From the NCBI GenBank assembly GCA_009835735.1, contig VXWX01000164.1, forward strand, positions 1-40,044: 40,044 nt of DNA, in the 5' to 3' direction. Shown piece by piece: positions 33,566-40,044 of the stretch. The number at the start of each line of letters is the position of its first letter. Position 1 is the stretch's first letter. The DNA comes from Acidimicrobiaceae bacterium. GTDB taxonomy: Bacteria > Actinomycetota > Acidimicrobiia > Acidimicrobiales > Aldehydirespiratoraceae. A model generated the notes under the pieces. The model made no database searches. It saw only the letters and a program-made list of their open reading frames with translations, and was not told the origin of the DNA. Both the position numbers and the translations under genes were made by a program.

Positions 33566-34201
33566 AACATCGCGACTCTCGTTGCTTGTCCTTATCCGCC
33601 CTGGCTGGTCCGGGGACCTATCGACCAAGTACGACACGAGGGGTGAGTCCCACCGGCCAACCAAGAGTCTTCGGCTGGCGGCTACTGGTGTCGCCACGAA
33701 ATAGGGGTGTTGCTCGCGAGCATGCCGAGCCCGGCGGCTCAATACCGCCGTCTGCCAGCGATGTTTGGCAGCCTCTGAGAAGACTCGCCCGCGCGGCAGC
33801 ACTGACAGGACCGTGAAGTCCAGATTGGTTCAGGCGGGGGCGAATGCTCCCCCCGGCCCGCCACTCGGAGCGGGAGACACAGGCCCTACGAGTCTGCAAG
33901 GGAGCACTGAGACAAGTGAACAATCAACTACCCGAGCCGCATCGTGGCGGCAGAGGCGGGCGCGGAGGCGCGAAGGCCGGCTCCGCAGCCTGCAACGTGC
34001 TGAACAATGCCGAGCGTGCCTCGGGACCTGCCAACGCGCACCTTTCCGAAGCTGCTCTCGCGTCGGCCGCGAGCACTACTCGCTTCGAGACATTCCGGGC
34101 CAAGATCCAACAGCGAGAGGAGGGGCGCCGCGGCCTGGCTGCCTCGCCCGCTTCGAAGCGCTGCGCCGGTTCGCTCAAGACGGTTGTTGGCTGAGGTAGC
34201 C
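33566..34201. other. 636-bp intergenic stretch with strong secondary structure, no supported gene
   Basis: No convincing coding frame. Visible elements are a tRNA-like fold closed by GCTGGC/GCCAGC (33674-33679 and 33754-33759), containing the palindrome TGCTCGCGAGCA (33711-33722) and a T-arm-like hairpin CGGCGG-ctcaata-CCGCCG (33732-33750); a GGGGG/CCCCC hairpin (33836-33853); a CTCGCG/CGCGAG hairpin (34057-34073); an 8-bp inverted repeat CGCTTCGA/TCGAAGCG (34081-34088 and 34153-34160); and an outer GCCAAC/GTTGGC pair (34030-34035 and 34187-34192). Confidence 0.4.
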
Positions 34202-35014
34202 ATGCAGAACCGTTACGTAGCCGACGTTGGCGACTTCGGGAAGTTTGGTTTGTTGCGCGCCCTTATGGGAATCACCGACCCGGACCACGGGCCCTGTCTG
34301 TCCTTGGGCGTCGTGTGGTATCGGCCATCAAAGGAAGAAGGCCCGTCCGGGGACGGCAGCAAACGCGGCTACCTAGAGCCCAGCAAACAGCCGCTCTATG
34401 AAGCATGCGATCCCATGCTGTTCGGTCGCCTCAAGGAGATCTCTCACACCAACCGTGACCTACGCGAAATCGAAGACAGCGACATTCTCGGACACGAACA
34501 GGCATCCTTCTACAACGTCGCCATCGACGTACCCGAGCGGCATTGGAGCCGCGAGAAGCGTGAAGCACGGCGAAGCGAATGGTTCAAGGGCGCGCTGGAG
34601 CGTGTAGGGGACAAGGAAATCGTCTTCCTCGACCCTGACAACGGTCTGGCGCCGAAATCAGTACCGATCAGGCTCAAGGGCGCCACCAAGTACGCCTATA
34701 TGCAGGAGATCGCAAGGCTGAGAGCCATCAAGACGAAACCAGTGATCGTCATCTACCACCACCTGGGGCGCAGCTATGGAGGTCAACGTGCCGACCATCC
34801 CAGCCAGATGCACCTGTGGGCCACCAAGCTGAGGGATGACCTCAACCTTGCTGAGGAACCTGAGGTCCTGTGGTATCGGAGGGGAACCGCCCGTGCGTAC
34901 TTCGTCCTACTTGATTCGGGCCACGATCGAAGCAACGTGATCCGCCACCGCCTCCAGCGCTTCAGGTCTGGCCTGTGGTTTGAGCATGAGCACTTCACAC
35001 CGTTACCCAGCTGA
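34202..35014 (+). CDS. Conserved protein of unknown function (MQNRYVADVGDFGKFGLLR family)
   Basis: 270 residues from the ATG at 34202, with GAGG 6-9 nt upstream. The N-terminus NRYVADVGDFGKFGLLRAL is a conserved start of uncharacterised proteins I associate with mobile and defence loci. Other notable segments are GVVWYRPSKEE, KEIVFLDPDNGLAP (an acidic strand-loop that could bind metal or nucleotide), PVIVIYHHLGRS and a C-terminal RARAYF-like strand region. The overall alpha/beta pattern, with D-x-D-N-G after a hydrophobic strand, suggests a nucleotide- or SAM-type enzyme, but no family motif proves it. It sits alone between the DUF262 gene and the next minus-strand operon. Confidence 0.75.
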   Translation: MQNRYVADVGDFGKFGLLRALMGITDPDHGPCLSLGVVWYRPSKEEGPSGDGSKRGYLEPSKQPLYEACDPMLFGRLKEISHTNRDLREIEDSDILGHEQASFYNVAIDVPERHWSREKREARRSEWFKGALERVGDKEIVFLDPDNGLAPKSVPIRLKGATKYAYMQEIARLRAIKTKPVIVIYHHLGRSYGGQRADHPSQMHLWATKLRDDLNLAEEPEVLWYRRGTARAYFVLLDSGHDRSNVIRHRLQRFRSGLWFEHEHFTPLPS

Positions 35015-35064
35015 CAACTAAGGCTCTCTAAGGCCGCTGTCGTTGGGGCAACGCTACGGGAGGG

Positions 35065-35379
35065 TCAGTCGATGGGCTGGACGACGCGGTAGCCGACGCT
35101 GACCGTGCCGATGCCCTGAGTGGCGAAGTTGCCTTGCCCGAATAGTTCCATGCCAGCGTCGTAGGCATCGATGCCCGCGTCGAAGATCTCGATCACTTCG
35201 CCGTCGCACATGAGCGCTGAGCGCCCCCAATGGTCACGCTCTAGGGCTTTGCGATGCTCGGACGCGTAAGTCCGAGTGTGGAACTGGACCGAACGTTCAG
35301 CTTCTGCCCACGTGTCAGTCGAACGGACCTCCTTCTGAAATACGGTGTCGCCGAGTTCGATGACCGGCACGTCGGCCAC
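35065..35379 (-). CDS. Hypothetical protein, third gene of a small unknown operon
   Basis: 104 residues with a GTG start, 17 bp after the previous gene. It is soluble and acidic, with features RTYASEHRKALERDHWGRSALMCDG (in pieces) and GTVSVGYRVVQPID at the C-terminus. No domain is recognised. With the two upstream genes it forms a compact unit at the right side of the island, the arrangement expected of a small multi-component accessory system; function unknown. Confidence 0.6.
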   Translation of the reverse strand: MADVPVIELGDTVFQKEVRSTDTWAEAERSVQFHTRTYASEHRKALERDHWGRSALMCDGEVIEIFDAGIDAYDAGMELFGQGNFATQGIGTVSVGYRVVQPID

Positions 35380-35396
35380 GCCGAGGGTGCTAGGGG

Positions 35397-35852
35397 TTAT
35401 GCGGGAGCCAGCTCCCGGAGCGACTCAACGGCCTGCTCGTTGGCGATGGGCTCGGGCGACGCCGCTGGCTGCAGGACCAACTCGTCGGACTCGAGCCGGA
35501 CGGTCATGGACGCACCCGGGTGCAAGATCCGGAGCAGGTCGCCGACTGTCGTGGAGGGTGTCGTGGGCAGATGCGAGTCGCTCGGATGCTGGCTGGCCCC
35601 GACCATCTCCACCGCGAGCCACGCCAAGAGAGGGCGCCCGCTGCCGTGCTGCCACCAGGCTGTCGTCAAGAAGCCACGAACATGGCCGCTGGCACGGATC
35701 CGTTCCACCGACTCGTTGAGCGAGTCAGAGGGCAGCACGGGCACGATGAGCAGTTCCTCGCTCTGTTGGCCTTGCTGTTCTCCCCAGCCTCGCGGCGGGC
35801 CCTGATGCGACGCGAGCCGTCCGATCAACTGCCGCAGGGCGAGCTCATCCAT
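35397..35852 (-). CDS. Hypothetical protein, second gene of a small unknown operon
   Basis: 151 residues from the ATG at 35852, which overlaps the end of the preceding gene by 8 bp; the longer upstream frame is out of register with that gene and was discarded. The sequence is beta-rich in the middle (LLIVPVLPSDSL, GFLTTAWWQHG, LLAWLAVEMVG), then GDLLRILHPGASMTVRLESDELVL. No signal peptide, membrane helix or catalytic motif is seen. Function unknown; probably cotranscribed with its neighbours. Confidence 0.62.
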   Translation of the reverse strand: MDELALRQLIGRLASHQGPPRGWGEQQGQQSEELLIVPVLPSDSLNESVERIRASGHVRGFLTTAWWQHGSGRPLLAWLAVEMVGASQHPSDSHLPTTPSTTVGDLLRILHPGASMTVRLESDELVLQPAASPEPIANEQAVESLRELAPA

Positions 35853-36270
35853 CGGGCACCTCCCTGAGCGTCGTCGCCGTGTTCCAAGCATATTCGTGAG
35901 CCCACGCATGCGCACGGTCGACGTTGGCCCGGCAGTCCGGGGGCACTGATGCGGTGTCCCTCGATCCACTCCTGTGGAGATGGACAGTCCGATGGGAAGT
36001 GTCGATCTTGAGTATCTCGCGCCACTCTTTATCGGGTCCATAGCGAGCTTGCACGACTACCGCGAAGTCGACTAGCCGGTGTTGGCTATTCCGCGTTCGC
36101 CGGTCCACGACATACACCTCAAGATCAGGGTTTGCGTTCCAAGCCACCGTCTTGGTTGTCCGCGTGGTCAACTCCTCGGGCGGAGGCAGCGGCGGGAGGT
36201 CGGCCTTCGGTTCCAATGCCATCGACGGCAGGCGTTTCTCGTTGCGGCGGCGAGACTTGGGGTTGATCAT
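35845..36270 (-). CDS. Hypothetical protein, first gene of a small unknown operon
   Basis: About 141 residues from the ATG at 36270 (GTG at 36294 also possible). The N-terminus is basic (INPKSRRRNEKRLPS), followed by a Pro-rich stretch, then an alpha/beta domain with DLEVYVVDRRTRNSQHRLVDFAV-like segments and WREILKIDTSHRTVHLHR. Basic and His-rich features would allow nucleic-acid binding, but no family is recognised. The gene is preceded by a stable UUCG-loop hairpin on the same strand. Its end overlaps the next gene, implying coupled expression. Confidence 0.62.
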   Translation of the reverse strand: MINPKSRRRNEKRLPSMALEPKADLPPLPPPEELTTRTTKTVAWNANPDLEVYVVDRRTRNSQHRLVDFAVVVQARYGPDKEWREILKIDTSHRTVHLHRSGSRDTASVPPDCRANVDRAHAWAHEYAWNTATTLREVPDG

Positions 36271-36304
36271 GCCGGACCGCCCATCCCCAGACACAATGAC
36301 AGAA

Positions 36305-36322
36305 ACCGCCCCGAAGGGCGGT
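36305..36322 (-). terminator. Stable UUCG-type hairpin, terminator-like on the minus strand
   Basis: ACCGCCC-TTCG-GGGCGGT (minus strand) has a 7-bp stem with a very stable tetraloop, followed by TTCTGTCATTGTG. It could end transcription from the GyrI-like gene upstream or act as a leader attenuator for the unknown operon that begins ~35 nt later. Confidence 0.5.
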
Positions 36323-36436
36323 CTCGACCCTACCGCCGAAGAGATAGGGGAAGTGACAAGAACATACCACTAGCGGGAGTGAGTTTCACTGTGTCTGTGC
36401 AGGCTCTTGGGGGTGCCGCTGCGAGTGACTAGTACA

Positions 36437-36494
36437 CCGAGTTCAGAGGTGGCCGCTACACCTCACCGCATTGGTGCGTAGTTCTAGAACTCGG
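36437..36494 (-). other. Compact three-way-junction-like element downstream of the GyrI-like gene
   Basis: On the minus strand CCGAGTTC (36494-36487) pairs with GAACTCGG (36444-36437). Between them lie two hairpins, CACC/GGTG and AGGTG/CACCT. The overlapping AGTTCTAGAACT (36480-36491) is itself a perfect 12-bp palindrome, so an alternative fold is possible. Confidence 0.45.
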
Positions 36495-36514
36495 CCGCTT
36501 GAAGACGGCGCCGG

Positions 36515-36976
36515 CTAGCGCACCGGGAAGAAGATGTCGGTGCGCCACCTCGACTGGTCGGGCTCGACGGCGGGGTCGTTCACGTAGACCTCCCAGGGCG
36601 AGTCCGCGGCTTCGAGCCCCTGGGACTCCATCCACGCCGTCAGCGCCATCCATGTCTGGGGGAGGCCGTCGTAGGAGCCGAGGTGGGTGACGGTCGCGGC
36701 CCTCCCGGCGGGAAGCTCCCCGGGTCGGACACGATCCTCGCCGGGCATCGGCGACTCCACCGGGATGGCGCACTCGAGTTCGACGGTCTCTCCCGGCGGC
36801 GAGTGGTATCTGGCCAGGGGCATCCCGGCCGGCTCCTGACCGCGCTGCGCGATGTGTCCGCTCAGCTCGCCGAACAGCGGACCCATAGCGTTGCCGATCT
36901 CGCTCATCGCGACGGTCGTGCGAATGCCCACTATGGGCTGGGCCTCAAGCTCCCTCACCCCGAACTCCAGCGTCAT
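36515..36976 (-). CDS. GyrI-like small-molecule-binding domain protein
   Basis: 153 residues with GGAGG 9 nt before the ATG. The fold is the AraC-effector-binding/GyrI type: two repeats of strand-helix-strands, seen in REVELEAQPIVGIRTTV-like and GELPAGRAATVTHLGSYDGLPQTWMALTAWM stretches (in pieces), ending PWEVYVNDPAVEP and TDIFFPV. No DNA-binding domain is attached, so it is a free-standing ligand-binding (multidrug-type) protein, comparable to SbmC/GyrI or drug-sequestering homologues. A 37-residue open remnant ends on its ATG (ATGA). Confidence 0.85.
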   Translation of the reverse strand: MTLEFGVRELEAQPIVGIRTTVAMSEIGNAMGPLFGELSGHIAQRGQEPAGMPLARYHSPPGETVELECAIPVESPMPGEDRVRPGELPAGRAATVTHLGSYDGLPQTWMALTAWMESQGLEAADSPWEVYVNDPAVEPDQSRWRTDIFFPVR

Positions 36977-37168
36977 CGTTGCTGTCCTCCAATGCTGTCG
37001 ACCAGCGCTCTTGCTTCGCGGCGGCCGAGTCCCGGCTGCCGCAGCCGCGGACCGTAGGCAAGCTCTACCGGTGGCTGCAAGTCAGATCAGCGAACGCCGT
37101 GGGCTGAGGGCACTTGGGCTTGCCCCTGGCGCCGACGCTGTGAACGGATCGCTGAGTAGACGAGCGCG

Positions 37169-38263
37169 TCAAACTCTGTGAACGGGTCTTAGGCCCGGAA
37201 AGCCAGGATTGTCGAGTTGATCCAGCGTGCCCCCGGTGGCCATCTGGCGGATTCCGTAACTCAGCTCTCCCTGCATCAGGTTGTATATCCATGGCAGTTC
37301 GGTGGCGCTGATCTGGCTGAGCTCATCCATGTCCTCGTCACTGAGCTCAACTGACAGGCAGGCCAGACTGTCCACAATCTGATCCGTCGTTCGCGCGCCG
37401 ACCAGTGGCAGCACTCCACGCTGCTGCACCCAGGCAAGAGCGACCGCCGCCGAACTGGCGCCCAGCTTGTCGGCGATCTCGTCCACTCTCTTGGCAACGA
37501 CGAAGTCCTGTTCGCTGTATGCCTCCAACGAGGTGTACCAGCCGCCGTCCAAACGGCCGCTCTCTCGTTCGACATCTCTGGTGTACTTGCCTGTGAGGAA
37601 ACCGCTGCTCAACGGTGAGAACGCCGTCACCGAGATGCCCAGGGCATTGGCGCAAGGGATGAGCTCGAGCTCCAAGTCACGTGAGACGAGATTGTATTGA
37701 TACTGCAGTGCCGAGATCGGTTCCCAGCCGCGTATCGTCGCCGCCGTCTGACCTCGGGCCACGACCCAGCCCGGCGTGTTGCACAGGCCGAAGTGCAGCA
37801 CTTTGCCCTGCTGGACCAGGTCGTTGACGGCGCGCATGACGTCCTCGATGTCGACCGAGAAGTCCCAAAGGTGGAGCCAGAGCAGGTCGATGTAGTCGAG
37901 GTTCATTCGGCGCAGACTGCCCTCGACCGACTGGACCATGCTCTTCTTGTGGTTGCCGCCGCGATTCGGATCGTCGGAGATGCGAGGGTCAATGCCGCTG
38001 TACAAGACGTTGGTGTACTTGGTCGTGACGACATAGCGCCCGCGATCGGTGTTGACGAACTCGCCCAGCACCTTCTCGCTCTGCCCGTCGTTGTAGGCCG
38101 GTGCCGAGTCGAGGAAGTTGCCGCCCCGCTCGGCGTACGCCTCCATGATCCGGCGACTCTCGAGCGGTCCGGCGCGGCCTGGTTCTTCGGGGCCCATCAT
38201 CATCGTTCCGAGAGCGATCTCGGACACGCGGAGTCCACCTCGGCCAAGGATCTTGTAGCGCAT
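37169..38263 (-). CDS. Aldo/keto reductase
   Basis: 364 residues from the ATG at 38263, with GGAGG 9 nt upstream; the longer frame upstream has no similarity. The catalytic tetrad is present: Asp52 and Tyr57 in FLDSAPAYNDG, Lys82 in VTTKYTN and His131 in LLWLHLWD. The C-terminal PLVGARTTDQI is the NADPH-phosphate-binding segment. The sequence is typical of the AKR family related to potassium-channel beta subunits and YajO-type oxidoreductases. Physiological substrate unknown. Confidence 0.94.
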   Translation of the reverse strand: MRYKILGRGGLRVSEIALGTMMMGPEEPGRAGPLESRRIMEAYAERGGNFLDSAPAYNDGQSEKVLGEFVNTDRGRYVVTTKYTNVLYSGIDPRISDDPNRGGNHKKSMVQSVEGSLRRMNLDYIDLLWLHLWDFSVDIEDVMRAVNDLVQQGKVLHFGLCNTPGWVVARGQTAATIRGWEPISALQYQYNLVSRDLELELIPCANALGISVTAFSPLSSGFLTGKYTRDVERESGRLDGGWYTSLEAYSEQDFVVAKRVDEIADKLGASSAAVALAWVQQRGVLPLVGARTTDQIVDSLACLSVELSDEDMDELSQISATELPWIYNLMQGELSYGIRQMATGGTLDQLDNPGFPGLRPVHRV

Positions 38264-38382
38264 GCTGTCGAGCCTCCCTTCTAGGGCCTGCTGACCGTAT
38301 CGTGCACTCTTGTCAGAGTGCAGTCGGGTATCCACGTCGGTCGCCGGCCAGGAGGAGCACCGGCGGAGCATGGCCCTCGGCC

Positions 38383-38424
38383 TAGGCATCAAAACATCAT
38401 CTGATAGAGATGCTATGATGCCTA
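38383..38424 (+). promoter_or_regulatory. Autoregulatory operator and -10 box of the vapBC-like operon
   Basis: Perfect 9-bp inverted arms TAGGCATCA (38383-38391) and TGATGCCTA (38416-38424) flank 24 bp that contain further GATG/CATC half-sites. TATGAT (38414-38419) is a good -10 box, 6 nt before the antitoxin ATG at 38426, so the mRNA is probably leaderless. Antitoxin binding to the arms would cover the box. Confidence 0.6.
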
Positions 38425-38425
38425 A

Positions 38426-38683
38426 ATGCGAACAACGTTGACTCTCGACGATGACTTGGCCGCCGCCCTCAAGGCGCAGGCCCGGCGCGCGGATCAGCCC
38501 TTCAAGCAGGTCGTCAACGACACCCTGAGGCGAGGTCTGTCCCCGGCACTCGCAGAGGCGGAGTCCGGCTACCAGGTCACGCCCCACGACAGTGGCTTCA
38601 GGCCCGGCGTCGATCCGTTGCGGCTGAACCAGCTCAACGACTCGCTCGGGGCTGCCGACTTCGCGGGCTCGCCGCCGCAGTGA
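38426..38683 (+). CDS. VapB-like antitoxin (ribbon-helix-helix)
   Basis: 85 residues. RTTLTLDDDLAAALKAQARRADQPFKQVVNDTLRRGL (read in pieces) is a ribbon-helix-helix DNA-binding domain with the TLTLD strand; the C-terminal ~40 residues are extended and should wrap the toxin. Its stop overlaps the toxin GTG (GTGA, 38680-38683), the usual coupling of such pairs. It represses its own promoter together with the toxin by family precedent; the inverted repeat just upstream fits this. Confidence 0.85.
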   Translation: MRTTLTLDDDLAAALKAQARRADQPFKQVVNDTLRRGLSPALAEAESGYQVTPHDSGFRPGVDPLRLNQLNDSLGAADFAGSPPQ

Positions 38684-39105
38684 TCGTCCCGGACCTGAAC
38701 CTGCTCGTCTACGCCCACAGCACCGGCGCGCCGCTGCACGAGCCGGCGCGCCGTTGGTGGGAGGACCTGGTGAACGGAACCGAGCGGGTCGGGGTCTCGT
38801 GGCTGGTGGCGGCAGGGTTCGTGCGGCTGCTCACCCACCCCAGCGTTCTGAGCACTCCAGCGGCTCCCGAGCACGCCGTCGACCTCATGGCCGAATGGTT
38901 CCGCTCGCCGAGCGTCACACCGTTGAACCCAGGCACCCAGCACATCGCAGTCTTCCGCAACATGCTGGCCGCCGCCGGCGTAGGGGGGAACCTCGTCACC
39001 GACGCCCACATCGCCGCGCTGGCCATCGAGCACCAAGCCGAGGTTCACTCCAATGACAGCGACTTCGCACGCTTCCCAGGGCTGCGCTGGCGCAACCCCC
39101 TCTGA
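38680..39105 (+). CDS. VapC-like PIN-domain toxin (ribonuclease)
   Basis: 141 residues with a GTG start. It is a PIN-fold nuclease with acidic residues Asp5 (VPDLNLLVYAH), Asp108 (LVTDAHIAAL) and Asp126/Asp128 (SNDSDFARF) positioned to bind the metal. VapC toxins cut tRNA or rRNA when the antitoxin is degraded. The C-terminal FPGLRWRNPL motif is common in the PIN subgroup annotated as TA-system VapC. Small pairs like this stabilise islands or mediate stress arrest. Confidence 0.9.
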   Translation: MIVPDLNLLVYAHSTGAPLHEPARRWWEDLVNGTERVGVSWLVAAGFVRLLTHPSVLSTPAAPEHAVDLMAEWFRSPSVTPLNPGTQHIAVFRNMLAAAGVGGNLVTDAHIAALAIEHQAEVHSNDSDFARFPGLRWRNPL

Positions 39106-39186
39106 CCCCGCACCGCCACGACGCATGGGCTATTGCGCGGTAGGTGCCGTTCTAGGTTCCGATGGATCGCCGACCGGAGGCTGGCC

Positions 39187-39726
39187 ATGAGGCGGATTCG
39201 ATACAACTGCGCCATGAGCCTCGATGGATACATCGCAGGCCCCGACGACGAGTACGACTGGATCGGCGTCGATCCCGACATCGACTTCGAGGAGTTGTTC
39301 GAGCAGTTCGACACCTTCCTGCTCGGCCGGCGCACGTTCGAAGTGACTGGCGACCCCGGTGCCTCCGCACAGTCGGGCACCCGGACGTTCGTGTTCTCAC
39401 GGACGCTGAGCCAGGACGACTACGAGAACGTCACGATCGTCGGGGACAACTGGGAGGACGTCGTCCGGTCGCTTCGAGAGGAACCGGGCAAAGACATCTG
39501 GCTGTTCGGCGGCGGCGAACTGTTTCGCAGCCTCTGCGAGGAAGGGCTCGTCGACACGGTGGAAGTCTCGATTGTTCCCATCCTGCTCGGTGGGGGCATC
39601 CCTCTTGTCCCGGAACTGTCCAAGCGAATCAGGTTGACGCTGAAGGAACAGCGAGTCTTCGAGAAGACAGGCACAGTGAGCCTGGTCTATGAGGTGAAAC
39701 AAGTCCCGGGCGCGACCCCGCTCTGA
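39187..39726 (+). CDS. Dihydrofolate reductase / RibD C-terminal-like reductase
   Basis: 179 residues with GGAGG 6 nt before the ATG. The RibD_C/DHFR fold is recognisable from MSLDGYIAGPDDEYDWI, FDTFLLGRRTFEV, IWLFGGGELFRSL (NADPH-binding Gly-rich loop) and VEVSIVPILLGGGIPL. Proteins of this type are widespread YwjB/YyaP-like reductases. They are stand-alone, not true folate DHFRs, with unknown substrates. Confidence 0.9.
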   Translation: MRRIRYNCAMSLDGYIAGPDDEYDWIGVDPDIDFEELFEQFDTFLLGRRTFEVTGDPGASAQSGTRTFVFSRTLSQDDYENVTIVGDNWEDVVRSLREEPGKDIWLFGGGELFRSLCEEGLVDTVEVSIVPILLGGGIPLVPELSKRIRLTLKEQRVFEKTGTVSLVYEVKQVPGATPL

Positions 39727-39744
39727 CCCTCCCCGGTTGACTCG

Positions 39745-40044
39745 CTACTCCAATCCGAACTCGGGGACGTAGCGCTCGTCGCTGGGGCCGTCGGGCGCTT
39801 CGGGAAGCATCTCCTTGATCGCTTCGGCACTGGCCGTGTACATGAGGCGGGTCCGAGGGGCCAGGTTCATCATGTACATCGCTCGCCACCACTCCAGTTC
39901 CTGGCGGCAGGGAGGTCCACCCTCGAACTCCTCGAACACGGACCGCCAGGTAGACGGCATGTGGCCATCTGGGCGGGGTTCCGTCATGACGGAGTAGTAC
40001 AAGCTGATCCAGCTGTCGCGGATCGCAGGGTCAGCCTTGGCTCG
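39745..40044 (-). CDS. Hypothetical protein, 5' end cut by window edge
   Basis: The frame is open through the right edge, so the start is outside; the TTG at 40002 is internal, since the upstream codons (ADPAIRDSWISL) look coding. About 99 residues are visible. They include PRPDGHMPSTWRSVFEEFEGG, RQELEWWRAMYMMNLAPRTR and AEAIKEMLPEAP (in pieces), rich in Trp and Met and apparently helical. No family recognised. It converges on the reductase gene. Confidence 0.6.
   Translation of the reverse strand, partial: RAKADPAIRDSWISLYYSVMTEPRPDGHMPSTWRSVFEEFEGGPPCRQELEWWRAMYMMNLAPRTRLMYTASAEAIKEMLPEAPDGPSDERYVPEFGLE

Noticed and set aside
33618-33923. Minus-strand frame with GGIEPPGSACSR
   Set aside because: Looks like a tRNA-shadow-type peptide produced by the T-arm-like hairpin, not a gene.
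33765-34199. Plus-strand open frames (33765-34199 and 33844-34194) before the orphan gene
   Set aside because: Low-complexity Arg/Gly/Ala composition, no start signal, and overlap with strong hairpins; treated as non-coding.
24964-36500. Prophage or integrative element with integrase
   Set aside because: No integrase, transposase or phage structural gene and no att repeat of the tRNA-Val end were found in the window.

Overview
The window looks like chromosome from a high-G+C actinomycete, most likely class Acidimicrobiia. This is inferred, not computed. The reasons are G+C-rich codon use with many GTG/TTG starts, secreted proteins with Cys-containing S-layer-homology (SLH)-like repeats of the kind seen in that class, a metX-sulfhydrylase pair behind a SAM-type riboswitch, and many start codons only 6-10 nt after a TAnnnT -10 box (leaderless or near-leaderless mRNAs).

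Layout. 1-13.8 kb is mostly core: a truncated LacD/YihT-type aldolase, membrane proteins with a winged-helix regulator behind a clear palindromic operator, a 2-hydroxyacid dehydrogenase, uracil phosphoribosyltransferase (upp) coupled to an SLH-M16 protease, adenosine deaminase divergent from a DEAD-box helicase, then riboswitch-metX-sulfhydrylase and two small genes. 13.9-19.6 kb holds tRNA-Gly, a ComF-like phosphoribosyltransferase, tRNA-Cys, a very large secreted protein (three SLH-like repeats, fourteen RCC1-like repeats, an M6-type metalloprotease) and a coupled lipoprotein. 19.6-24.8 kb carries a DUF418 membrane protein, a DUF1801 protein, an ArsR/ArsP-like permease pair, a serpin lipoprotein and a crotonase-fold protein lacking one catalytic Glu.

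24.84 kb is a tRNA-Val gene, and what follows to about 36.4 kb looks like a defence island that is visibly less G+C-rich. A minus-strand operon encodes a type ISP-like restriction-modification enzyme split over three reading frames: an Mrr-like nuclease with Walker A; the remaining SF2 helicase plus N6-adenine methylase; and a target-recognition domain. It ends with a DEDDh exonuclease-BRCT protein. Divergent from it is a DUF262-HNH-RAMA protein, followed by a structured non-coding stretch and several unrecognised genes. 36.5-40 kb has a GyrI-like protein, an aldo/keto reductase, a VapBC pair, a RibD-C/DHFR-like reductase and a gene cut by the window edge.

The most unusual signal lies inside the methylase gene. 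An 11-nt homopolymer (27019-27029) is followed by three homologous ~40-residue segments, each in a different reading frame. All three frames stay open from the tract up to their own segment. Successive segments are joined by ATGA stop/start overlaps exactly 116 nt apart, and the separate recognition-domain ORF begins right after the last. This could be a three-way phase-variable switch of the C-terminus, a termination-reinitiation relay, or a decaying or mis-assembled tandem repeat. Read-level length variation at the homopolymer would decide.
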